Positions 1-11,379 of a stretch of DNA of 64,000 nucleotides are shown piece after piece; positions within the stretch are counted from its first letter, which is position 1; each line of letters starts with the position of its first letter. The stretch spans positions 4,588,001-4,652,000 of the forward strand of contig JAGGNK010003335.1 in NCBI GenBank assembly GCA_017590115.1, read 5' to 3'. The translations under genes were made by a program, and so were the position numbers. The notes beneath the pieces were generated by a model. It was not told the origin of the DNA. It made no database searches and saw nothing but the letters and a program-made list of their open reading frames with translations. The stretch is from Montifringilla adamsi. Lineage: Eukaryota > Chordata > Aves > Passeriformes > Passeridae.

Positions 1-943
1 GAGAGAGTTTCTTTCTGTAAGGTGAAAAAAGAGGAGTATGTCTAGAATTTTAAAGAGATTCCTACTTGTGTATCCACAAGATGTTACACATTTTGGTGTT
101 CAACACTTGCTCAGAGACCTTTATGTTTCTAAGCTCTTTATAAAGAAGTAACTGTGACTCCAATCTAGAATGTAGCCTTAGGGGGAAATGTGACTAGATT
201 TTCTGTATTAAGGATGGAGAGAAGAGCTTTTCTCCTAGGCTACAGTATTCCTTGGCTTTGACAAACTTTGCTCATTACTTATCTAGAAAATAAGGAACAG
301 TGATTTTCCTGCTGTAGCTAACTGATGCTGCACTAAAGCAGCCTCCTCCCTCTGGAAGTATTTATGTTGGATGTGCTGCTGTTTTAAACAGTGTAATTCT
401 CATAAATAATCATTGATAGGAGATTCTGTATGACTGGTCCATCAGAGGAGGAAAATCCAGACTGCTGCAGCTGTCCATGACAGCAGTCATCTTTTTAAAT
501 AAGTATATGAGCTAGGTACTAAATGTTCTTGCATTTCTCACAACAAGAGAAAAGAAGCAAAGAAACAACTTTTAGATCCTTTGGGTACTTGAAAAGGTAA
601 TGGCAATATTTGGGTCTAATTTAACACTTTCATAATTCTTCTGTGTAAAGTCTGGTAGTAATTGAACTGTGTGTTTCATCAGTTTCTGTCAGTACATCTT
701 TTTGTTCCATGCAGGCAGTGAGGACCAGCAATGTGCTGTACAGAAAATCAACAATACCATCAAGAGCATGCCCTTTAAAATTTTAATTTTAATTTTAATT
801 AGACATTGACATCTGGTATGGACTGTGAATGCTTATTTGCACACCTGCAGGCTATTTGATATGAAGAAATCCCAAGTACCTGAAGAATTTGTCTGCAGAT
901 GGAGTTTAGCACTTTAATTGAATATAGTAATTGTGAAGAATGT
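1..943. other. 5' flank, no gene seen
   Basis: AT-rich non-coding sequence. A short TTTTAA-type low-complexity run lies near 777-800. No exon, RNA gene or mobile element was recognised. Confidence 0.5.
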
Positions 944-990
944 GTTGAATGTATAAGTATTGTAAAAATTACAATACTTATACATTCAAC
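944..990. repeat. Perfect 22-bp inverted repeat with 3-nt loop
   Basis: The left arm at 944-965 (GTTGAATGTATAAGTATTG then TAA) is the exact reverse complement of 969-990, separated by AAA. As RNA or single-stranded DNA it would fold into an uninterrupted 22-bp hairpin. A second, smaller perfect hairpin (7-bp arms ACCTATG / CATAGGT, spacer CCA) follows at 989-1005. No family was recognised. Confidence 0.9.
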
Positions 991-1005
991 CTATGCCACA
1001 TAGGT
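989..1005. repeat. Short 7-bp-arm inverted repeat
   Basis: ACCTATG-CCA-CATAGGT abuts the larger hairpin to its left, overlapping it by two bases. Confidence 0.7.
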
Positions 1006-1658
1006 TCTAAGTATTTGAAAACTGTTCATTTAATAAATAACACTTTCCCATTCTGTTGATTTTCATAATTGATAGAAAGGCAAAGGGATAATCTTGACAA
1101 TATTACAGTCTCTGAGAGTAGCAAAGGTTTTGTTGAAACACTTTGATTTTTAATAACATGTAACCCTTACAAGGGACTGAAGTGGCTATCCATGAAGAAA
1201 ATACATTGTACAGCAAGCTCATTTGGGCTAAGTGTGCCTGAGGAATCTCACATCAAACAGTCAGAGGACAGTAAAGTTCACTCAACATTCATAATTACTT
1301 TAATGATCTTGTTTGTTCTGGAGTTTAGTTTTAGTCACAGACTTCATATTAAGAAACATTCCTAAAACTTTGCTTCTCCTACCTGTAAGTACTGAATCAA
1401 ACACTACACTGCTGAATCTTGAAGTTAAGGATCACATTAACAATTTTCTACAGCAATTTTGAAATGTCACATTCCAGGATGCATAACTTACTGTCATTCT
1501 CCTCTGCTCTCCTATACCAGAAATTCCTCTCGAGAAATGAGAACTGGAGACAAGACCCATGTTTTGTGTTAGATGCTTCTCCCATTTAAAGTTACAGCTG
1601 TTCTTATTTTTCTCATTTTTCTGCTGTTTTCAGGCAGAGGAAAGGGGTGGGGGAAAAG

Positions 1659-1685
1659 AAAAAAAAAAAAAAAAAAAAAAAAAAA
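1659..1685. repeat. Poly-A run
   Basis: 27 consecutive A, followed by an A/G-rich tract. It could be the tail of an old retroposed sequence, but no body was recognised to its left. Confidence 0.8.
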
Positions 1686-2842
1686 GAAAAAGAAGAATAA
1701 ATAAGAGAGTATTTATTTATATAGAGGGAAGAAAGATAAAAACTTATTACCAGAAATGCAACATGGTCTGCTTTTAAACTATCCATCCCTTCTGAGGTCC
1801 TGACTGTCCTTGCAGGGGATTGCACCTGTTTTGCACATTCTAATCTCAAGGATGCAGCATGAAGTCACTAATGGCACCCCTTCAGCTACTTCAGCAACAC
1901 ATGAGGAAGAGATTCATTTGTGTAAGCTGCAGCAAATGCTGCAACTGTGTCATTTTTACTGCAAGGCCCTTTCCATTCGGTATGCAAAATCTGACACATT
2001 GCTGCTGGGAGCAATCAGAAGCCTGAAGTTCTGCTGCTTTAGAGCCTTATTTAGGTCTTGATATATGGTCTGGAATGCAAAATCTTTTATTTGTTAACCT
2101 ATGGGCATCTCATATAAGGACTTGCAGGGCACCAAAGCATCTGTCTGGATATCAGATGTATAGTCTATTTTATAGGTTTGTAGCATCTGGAAGAAATTAT
2201 AGCTTGTGATTTATACCTAGTTTCCAGTTCTCTTGTTTTTAGAATCTCTATCAGAAAAATCCATTCCACACACAGACTCCTATTTGCTTGGAAAAAAAAA
2301 ACAAACCAACCCATATAGCACACACTGCAGTGGTGTCATGAGTTTGTCCTAAAATAATGGGCAAATGTGGTGAATCAAAAAAAATGAACTTGTCATTAGC
2401 ATATACAAATTTCTATGGGTTATATAATTTTTTTTAAAAGAGAGATTGGAATAGGAGAAAATGCTTTACCTGAGCAGTATCACTTCCATGCAAACCTGAA
2501 GGAAAGGTTTGAAGGGACCAGAGCATGTCCCTTGCTGACAAATTATCATCCCACTAGCTATGAGCTACTTTTACAGCTGGTCAAAAGCAAAGACTCTAAC
2601 CTTTGCTTCTTAATTGCTTATTTGGCATCAGTATCAGTGGGAGACATTGTACAACCTTTTACTATAATAATAGTTAATCACAAGCATAAATGCTGCAACA
2701 TTAGGGCCTGGTAATAAGGAAATCCTGCCATGCTCTTTGACCACCAGACAGGACTGAGTGACATGGCACTGATGCTTCTGATTTGCTTTGGCTACGGAAT
2801 TCTAACAGCAGAAAAGACGGGGTCTACCAGAGCTCCTTTTTT

Positions 2843-2845
<3 letters not shown>

Positions 2846-2879
<34 letters not shown>
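2846..2879. repeat. Poly-T run
   Basis: 34 consecutive T, preceded by a C/T-rich stretch. Confidence 0.85.
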
Positions 2880-2881
<2 letters not shown>

Positions 2882-4936
2882 CTGGGGTTTTTGTTTTGTC
2901 CCCTGTGCAGTCTCTGTCATTTTGCCCAAATCCTGAAGAGTAAATAGTCCTTTTCAGTTTCTGGCCATTTCATCAAGAGGATGAAACACTAAGATTGTTC
3001 TAACTGTATTAATTAATATGCCGTGCTCAGGCTTTTTCCCAGAGGCCTGTAAATCTTGAGGATCACAAAAGCAGTTAGACCAACAGAGAAGGGAAACTTG
3101 GCTGATATGATGAGAGAGCCTGTGCTTTAATATGTTCCGCTAAGTCCACAGTGTTCTGCTGCCTTTGTAGAACTTCTGTCCAAGCAAATCTGTGTAATTA
3201 AATTTGGTTCAGTCCCTTGAACCAGTGTGTTGTTATTATTTATGTTTTTTCACTATTTTTTCCTCTGCTGTCTTCAAGTCACACCTTCTTGTTCTTAAGG
3301 ATAATAATGGGAAACAGAAGGTAAATGTATTTGTTTTCCAAGTAACACAGAAGGTGATACCATATGGCAAATACACTTTTAAGCATATGGCTGAAAAAGT
3401 TAGTATTTTCTTTCTTAATATTAAAAAATCTATATGAGTTTGGTTAGGATTTTGCTGTTTTGTTTCCCAGTTAATGTGATTTATAATAGCACCAGAAAGA
3501 AGTGTTGTTCTTTGAGTACAGGTACAAGCTGTCTCATGCACAGGGAATTAAAGCACCTTTTACTGCAGGTCTTTTCACTTGCATTGTTAAATTTCCTATA
3601 GGAAATAGTAGAAATAACAGGACTAGAAGAGAGAAATAAAAGGAGTACTAGAGAGCAGGGAGATTCTCCCTACTCTCAGTAGAGTCCCTGATAGTTCCTT
3701 CTGTGGAATATTGCTCTTTTTCACTTTCTTCAGACTCTGTCATTCACTCAGCTAATTGGGGAATTTTAACTAGGTCAGTCAGCTCATTCTCTGTACGTCT
3801 GTCAAGAGAAGAGGTAGATGTAGAAGCGCAAGCTGAGTATGTCTGACTGTTGGCTTTAGTCCTTGGCTTATTGTCTGGTTATACAGAATTGTGTTCAGTA
3901 TCAATCAAACCAAGCTCTGGAAAGCCAGAGCCTCACAGGCACAAACAACAAAGTGTCTCAGAACCAGCTGTGCCTGTTGTATCCACCTTGCAGTTGGAAC
4001 TCCTTCTTGGCATATCACACACTTATTGATTAAATAATTGATTAATGAAGTGAAACAGCTGTTCTTTTATCTAGAAATGCATAATACCTTTTCCAAGGCA
4101 AGTAAATGTGCTGCTGAGAGAAAAGGGAAGCACTCAGTGGTCTCTGGATCTTGCAACACAATACTGCCTACATTAACAAAATATTAATTGAAGATAAATG
4201 ATGGTGGAATTGTGGAAAGCAACTTCTTAGTGGAAAAAATTGTCTTTTCAAGTTCTGGAAAGCACTGGAAAGATTCAGAGGGACTTGCTGTGCCATGAAT
4301 GAAATGGCAGAAGATCTTGCACTTAAGACAGGTAATTAAAAAAACATCACAAACAAGTGCAGGTCATACACAATCCTGTGGCAAAGTGAAAACTAGGAAG
4401 GATCTCCTAAATACAGCAAGTGCAGGCATTGCAGTGCTATGTTGACCTTCCCAATGCTGGCAGCAGGCATCCATGGGGACAAGACACTGGTAATGAACAA
4501 GAGTATATGTCCTCACTGTTCCACCATCACCCTGGGGACAGAAAAGATAATGGAGACATATATTCATCTCCAGAACTTAGAAGCTTACTCCTTCTTTTCA
4601 TATTACAGTAATTAAAGTCTTCTAATTTCAAATACTTACTTTTTCCTTCCTATTGAATTGAAACTATCTCAGGAAAAGAAGAGCTGGCAATGAGTGCCCA
4701 GAGTTAAATTATTGTGTTAAAATCAATGGCTGTGTGAAGAGTAAGCAAGTCAAGTCTTGCTAGTGTTTCATGTCTTGGCCATTCAGATCTTTTTCTTGTT
4801 GTTGGGTTTTTTGGACGTTTTGTGTTGGGTTTTTTGGTTTGTCTGTTTTTAACCTTCTTGTTCCCAACCATCAGTTTTGCTCAGCAGCTTTATTCATGTT
4901 TGGCATATCATTTCAAAGGCTAGACTTGTACCTTAC

Positions 4937-5540
4937 TGTCGGAGACTGAAATGTTATAACTAATGGCTAAAACATGTTCATGAATGACTTTTGCCTATTA
5001 TAGCAAAATTGCATAAAAGCTGCAGAGAAGACCACCACACCCTAAGGCCCTGCACTGCTCATTGATAGAAATAAGATAAAGTGACTCAGGAGTGGACTGA
5101 GGAAGAAGAATACATTCACTGAGGGATCGAGCTGAGCACCTTCAGGGTGAAGAGCACAGCCCTGGGGTCCTCAGCTGCCAGGCTGGCGCAGACCCTCACA
5201 CCAAAGGGTGAGGAGAGGTTTTGGGTGTGTTGTGAAAAAAGTGAGAGGCAGTGAGCACCCATCCTCTGCTGTGCAGAGCAGCTCAGCTGAGGGGCCCCTT
5301 CACCCAGGGAAAAATCCATGTGAAGGACAGCAGAGGGGGTGTCCTGGCCCATCAAAGGCCCCCAAAGGGGTCCCTGGACCACGCACCTGTGTTTAAACCA
5401 GTTTGTAACCCTTTTGTGTTCCTGTGGCTCCCCTGAGGGAGTCTGCCTTTCCCAGACTAAACACAGACTTGTCACTGGTGTCAGCTTCAGCATCACTGGC
5501 TGCATTGGTATCTGGCTGCCCTCAGCTCCTGTAAGGCTGC
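4937..5540 (+). mobile_element. Possible degraded LTR-type element
   Basis: The stretch starts TGTCGGAGAC, has a TATA-like GCATAAAAGC at about 5010-5019, an AATAAGATAAAG stretch near 5070, and then a block richer in G+C than its surroundings (about 5120-5460). The order resembles a retroviral LTR and leader, but I see no target-site duplication, no matching second copy and no retroviral protein. The right end is uncertain. Confidence 0.28.
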
Positions 5541-8500
5541 ACTGCTTTCACCCTCAGGGTCAGTGGTAGCTCAGAAGGGTCATGGCTGCTATAAAATAAC
5601 AGATCAAGAAGCCAAGTACCCAAGGGACAAGGATTTCTCCACATGAGCATTGACCCAAGCTGTATGATCATGTGAGAACATGCTAAACCTCCAGCTACCA
5701 CTAATGGAAAGTTCATTTATGTAATTGGCCAACAGGCTCTGTAAAACTACAAAACTCAATTTGTTCTGGGATCATGGTCGTTCTGACACAGAAATTCTGT
5801 CTCTCTTATTCTTCTGCTACATCTGAGTGCTATTAGGGGTGTATCTGCAAGCTTGTGCTTTGGAGAGAAGACACTTGAAAGTTAAAATGTTTAACTCTTT
5901 CTCCTCTGAAGGCTTGTTTTAAAATTCTGTTTAGATAGAAAAATGAAAACTAGCATGACCAACCCCAGAAATCTGTCATTTCATTTCATGTGTCCCTCAC
6001 AAAGCCATTCAAGTTCTCCAGATGTTTGAAAAGATTTTGGCACCTACACAGTGACTGTTTTCATAGGTTCTGTGCAAATCTGGATGCAGCAGTGGGGAGA
6101 AGGAAGAAAGAGGCAGCAGAGCCTCTTGTGTTGTCACTTGCAGCACTGCCAATCCCATGAGTAAATCTGCTCCAGCTTTCCAGCTGGCTCACCCTTCCAT
6201 GAGTTATTATTCTGTGTCACTGAGTGATATTTCAGGAACCAAGTCAAACATGTTAAAAATAACTATCTCCTATCATTTACTATTATGAATTTATATTATT
6301 TTGAGCAGCAATTACTGGCTGACTCAGTCACTGGCAATGGAAAAGTGTCATTTTAAGTAACTCAGGCCAAGATTTAAACAAGAATGAGATTATTTGATAA
6401 GATGACAACAAGAGAAGGTTGCAGCCTTGTCACTAATGACATTGCAAGTTCTCTCGTGTTCTGTGCAAACTGTCATAACCTTTAAACAGAGGTTTCAGCA
6501 AGACTAATTGCTTATGTCACACAAAGCAATGGGTCAAATCTAGACTGGAATAAATGGAAAGTTCAGTAGGCTCTTATTTTCTGGGGTTCTACATCAATTC
6601 AAATATTTAATAAATAAAGAGAAGTTTTCATAAAGATTGTAGTACATTTTCTTTGGCTAAAGAACACGACTTGAGACTTGGAGACATAAAAGAATGTTAA
6701 TGGTACTGTGTGCTATGCAGCTTTTGACTTTGAGTGTGAAAATCCTAGAAGCTGGAGTAGTTGGATGTGATTAAAAAACAAGGTGTTTAGTTTCTTGTAG
6801 GATGGGTAATGCTGTATAGAGTTGTAAATGTAGGGTCTGTCTGTACATTAGTTCTTGAATTGGAACACATATGTTTATACAACAAACTTTGTCTGCTGTT
6901 GGAATAATTCCTCAGATGACCCCAACAAACATTTTAGAGTTCTATTTTTCATTTGAGTGAAAGTCTACATTAAACTTAAAAGTAAAAAGAGTAATAATTA
7001 TGTCAAAGATTTCTTCTTTTGAATGGGCAGAAATCCCTCCAATGCTTGCAGAAGTTAAATGTATAAACAAATTACTAGATTCATACATCCCATCTAAGCA
7101 GAGAAAAACAGTGCAGCAGATGGTGAATGCTCCTGCTCTACAGAAAAGTAGCCGCAATTCACCCTTCACATTCCTGAGGATATTGAGTTGTGTAGATAAA
7201 GACACCTCAGAAGTGAGTGGAATTGGCCTGTGAGAAGGTGCAGTCAGCACACCAAAAGGAATGTGAATCAGCTTTTCCCAGAATTGGAAGTCAGAGGATT
7301 CTCTGAATCATGAAAGTTGCTGTCTCAGAAGTGTTCACGCAGAGCTGTTCTGTGCAAACAGTCAGTGGGATTGACATCAACAGGAAAAGCAGTGAGGGAC
7401 TGATGGAAAAGGGATGACACACAACACAATGTGCCATTTTTGGCTAGTGCACAGTTACTGCTACAGCCACTCTCTTGCAACTGTTTATGTCCATAAAGGC
7501 AATAACAGGTACTTATTATTTATAATGTCTTTGTTGACGGCTGAGACTTTCATCTTCTTCCTGGAAAGTGAGCCACTCTATCCTAACTCCAGATGGAAGG
7601 TTTAATAACTCCTACCTTGCTTGGACATGAGAATGTCATCTGGCGTGTTTTCTAAACCATCCCCTCTTTATATTTGTACTTTGACGTAAGAGACTTTTTT
7701 TTTCCACCTAGCTCATAATATATGAAAGACAAAAATAATATATAGGTACAATAATTGCCAACAGAGAATATTTGACAGGAAATGACAGGTTCTTTCCATT
7801 AAAAAACCCACAAAGATTTTCTTATCTATTTATACTAATCTCTCTAACAAATTGCTCTTATATTAAGGATTTTGCAGCTAATACGTGTATAACATCAGAA
7901 AACAGTCAGACACTTTGAAAGAGCCTCATCAAGTTATCATCTCTTTATGAAAAAATAATAAAAAAGAGCTTTTTTGTTTCCAAAGGTATTTCATTAAAAT
8001 GTCCAGCTTGATTAATCTCCTGTAGAGAAAATGTCTGTAGTCAAGACAATAGTGAGCAGATTCCATGACAATCACTCCAGATGACAGACAAAAAGTGAAG
8101 CATCCGTTGGCAGTGCCCTGGCTAACATTCCCCACAGCTATTATTCACTTTTTCTGTCTGCTTCATCTATTCTTGTTTTCCCACTTTGACTTATTGCCAC
8201 TATATCTCTTGAGGTGTCTTCTTTTTTTTCCTCCAAATGGTAAAAATCCATACTTGTCCTTGGTTTTGTGCCATCCAAAAATAGTCTTTATAAGATTTCT
8301 ATGTTGCTATCTTTCAAGCCTCATCTAAAAACTGAATTCACACTCCTAGATCTCATTTTGCCTTAATGTTTATTACTTCTTTTTATGGTAGAGGAAATGA
8401 AATGCCTTATCAACATCTAACTTTAAAAAAATCTTTTCTAATTACATCCATTCTGTTCATAACAGTCACCCTCAGGTTATAGAAGTTGTCTTTAAGAGTG

Positions 8501-10800
8501 CGTCACTACTACAATGTGGTGCAATAATGGAGGTCTCTTGGTTGGTTTTTCACTTGCTGAGATGTGTGTGGTGTTATCTGGCCAGGGCAGGAGCCTGAAA
8601 GTCTCTCTGTGCTATTCCAGAATGCTGTACTTTTTACAGAAATTCATCTGCAGTACTTGAGCAGCATGCATAATGTGGCCTTCTTTCCATCCCGACCATT
8701 AGCAAAGAAACCAAAAAAAAAAAAAAAAAACTAATCCAACCTTATTTTTCTTTCCCTTAAGCTCCAGTCCTGCTCAGCATGGTTATTCACAACAGCTGAG
8801 TGGTTAAACTGAGTGTACCCCAGCTGAGTCCTGCCTATTGCAACTCAGGTGTCTTGGGGTCCAAATATATTTCCACTCTGGAACCAGACAGCTTTTTTCC
8901 TCTCACACTTCCCGGGTGTGGTGCTTTACACCCACTGACTGCAATTCAGCATTTGTGGATTCCTCCTCCTCAAAGCGTGGTTCAGATGGGGCTGTCTGGA
9001 TCATTTCAATAGTTGTTTAAGCTCTGAATCCCAGCTCTCAGTGTGGGAGCTTTATCCCTTCCCAACTGCAATAATGACAGTTTTCTGAGCTTTTGCTGAA
9101 GATCTGCAGCAGTCTGTTTGCAGACATGAAGTTCAAAGAGCCCCTTCCACCACAGCTCTTCTTGCCTACCTACCCTCCCTGCACACTGCCTGCTTCCAGC
9201 TGCCTTTGCTCTTTGACAAAACCCTCAGGCAACTGAAATCCCAGGAGACAGAGCTGCCTAGGCCGAGGAAACACTGCCTGTCTAGTTTGCCAAATTAGTC
9301 TATAATAATTACATTCTTAAACTGGTCCATTTTCATGGTTAATTTGGCTGGCAGAAAATGAAGCAGCTATTTTTGCAGTATATATGCACCATATGAATAT
9401 AATCACTTGGAAGCACTGCAGACTCCAGGATTGAATGCTTTTTAAAAAAATTTTCTAATGAGCATGAGCAGGCTCTGCTGTTTGCAGTTGCCTGGGTAAC
9501 TGAGATGAGACCTTTACCTGGCTCTTTCTTGTACCAGTGGAAGAATATACACTAATTCTGATGTTTGGGCTTTACCCTAAAGTATTTTACGGAGATAGGA
9601 AAGGTCAAAAAAACATCTTTAAGCCTGACCTTCCTGCTTGCAACTGAGACAACGTTCAAGCATTTGATCTGTTTCATAGGAGACCTGTGTGTGACTGGAA
9701 TAGAAAGGAGTTGGTTCCCTTCACTTCTGCATCTGATTGCAAATTCTGTCCTGTGATGACAGGCACAAGGAAGCATTGTGGGTGTCTACTCTGAGTCTGA
9801 TTGGACTTTGGGAAGCAGCTCTGAATGCCAAACATGAGGATTGCAAAGTGTTTTCCATCCACACAGTCACAAGGGCTGCAGGAACCTGCTTCTGTGGGAC
9901 CCCTGAGGCCCAGCCTGGGCTGGCTCTGCAGAACACTGAGAAATCTGTCCGTGCAGACAATGTCTGTCTGCCTTCACAGTGCTGCTTCCTGTAGGGAACA
10001 CATCTTCTCTGTGCAACTCAATAAGCTGCTTGAAATTTCTGAATTACTTGTGTCCTAGTAAGCTTGGAGATTACATTCCTCCTATAGCTACAACTACATT
10101 GTTAGAAGGGAAGTTTAGTGGCTTTGGAACATTCTGCAAGGCTGTTTGATCTGGATGATTGGAAAAGGGGGTAGATTTGAAAATTACACAGTATTGGTAC
10201 ATCCAAGGTGTGGTAAATAGGAAAGGCAGCCCAATCCTTAACGTTGAGATATATTATAGTGCAGATGGTTTTTACTAGTACAGAGAAGTAAGAGACAATG
10301 CAGAGGAGAGATTATCAAAAAATCCCACTTTTACCAGGAGGTGAAGATGAATAAGCATTTTAAGAAATATTAATATAAATTTTACTTTGGCTTGTTCCTA
10401 ACTTGGCATTTGTGACTGAAATAAAGGCTAGAGTGTTATTAGCTGTAAACATGCTGGTTTTTTCCTGTATAACAGTCAAAGAAAATCATTATGCAATAAT
10501 TATGCCAGAACAGGCTATACCGCTAGAGCTTCATGGTAAATCTCCTTGTGTTGACAAGTTCACTGGCTGCCAAATAGACACAGAGGCCCTGAAGTTATTG
10601 CTGCCTCTTCCTGCTGCAGTGTGTCTCACAGGGGGTTTCACAAATGAGGACAGAGAATAGGAAGTGGATTTAAAAATCCTTTCTTTTTTAAACTGTGGGA
10701 GAACTGAGCAGGGAGCCTGAGATTTTTCTCCTAATTTAAGATTTCAATTTTTCCACTTAAGAATAAAATCCCTATTTCTCTAAACTGGCCAAGAGAACCG
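5541..10800. other. 5' flank, no gene seen
   Basis: AT-rich non-coding sequence with an 18-base A run at 8713-8730. The stretch around 9290-9440 is rich in TAATTA/TTAAT-type words and could be a conserved regulatory element, which cannot be judged without alignment. Confidence 0.45.
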
Positions 10801-10810
10801 CTACTGTGAA

Positions 10811-11125
10811 ACACTCTTGGCTGCCGGCTCTGCCACCTGCCGGAGCTGTGAGCTCAGCCAGGCGCAGGCCGGCGGCGGCGGGGCCTGGGGAGCACGGCGG
10901 GGTGGGAGGAAGGCCAAGATGACCCTCCAAGCGAGCCCCGATCCCTCCAAGAAACCCAAAGCACGGATGGCTCCTCTGTGTCGCACTGAGCTGCTTTGAT
11001 GGGCTATAAGGTTCCTCCCGCAGCTTGATTTCCTGTGCGTTCTTCGCAGCCTCCGGGCAAGTGAGGGCTCACTGACAGTCCGAGCCTGGAGGCTTTCCCT
11101 GGCCTGACCCAGGAGAAACTGCCGG
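10811..11125. promoter_or_regulatory. CpG-rich block, possible promoter or 5' exon
   Basis: About 19 CpG dinucleotides in roughly 315 bases, against very few in the flanking kilobases, with GGCGGCGG-type runs near 10870-10885. This is what a small CpG-island promoter looks like in a vertebrate genome. It lies 21 kb upstream of the first ATP10B coding exon, so it could drive ATP10B through an untranslated first exon, or a non-coding RNA. A donor-like CAA|GTGAGG occurs at 11061/11062. The frames that cross it on both strands have no recognisable protein. Confidence 0.4.
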
Positions 11126-11145
11126 GGACAGGGCTGCCAGCACAT

Positions 11146-11379
11146 CTACAGGCCCTGTGAGAGCAGAACACCTACAGCCCCTGTGAGAGCAGAACACCTA
11201 CAGCCCCTGTGAGAGCAGAACACCTACAGCCCCTGTGAGAGCAGAACATCTACAGCCCCTGTGAGAGCAGAACATCTACAGCCCCTGTGAGAGCAGAACA
11301 TCTACAGCCCCTGTGAGAGCAGAACATCTACAGCCCCTGTGAGAGCAGAACATCTACAGCCCCTGTGAGAGCAGAACAC
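11146..11379. repeat. Minisatellite, 9 copies of a 26-bp unit
   Basis: Nine head-to-tail units of 26 bp, beginning CTACAGCCCCTGTGAGAG and ending CAGAACAC or CAGAACAT, fill exactly 234 bases. The first unit has GGCCC for GCCCC. The penultimate unit bases alternate in blocks (AACAC early, AACAT later), showing recent block expansion. It abuts the CpG-rich block. Confidence 0.95.

Larger units (their letters stand above)
1006..4936. other. 5' flank, no gene seen
   Basis: Non-coding in appearance. It holds a 27-base A run (1659-1685) and a 34-base T run (2846-2879), listed separately, and a T/G-rich low-complexity patch near 4789-4850. The short open frames here are not supported by codon pattern, splice context or resemblance to known proteins. 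Confidence 0.5.

Noticed and set aside
1559..1849. Frames on both strands containing poly-lysine or poly-phenylalanine
   Set aside because: They simply translate the 27-base A run.
5116..5505. 129-codon frame on the - strand
   Set aside because: Lies in a locally GC-rich, LTR-like block with no recognisable protein; the lack of stops follows from composition.
10801..11145. 114-codon frame on the - strand across the CpG-rich block
   Set aside because: CpG-rich DNA has few stop codons; no domain or homology recognised.
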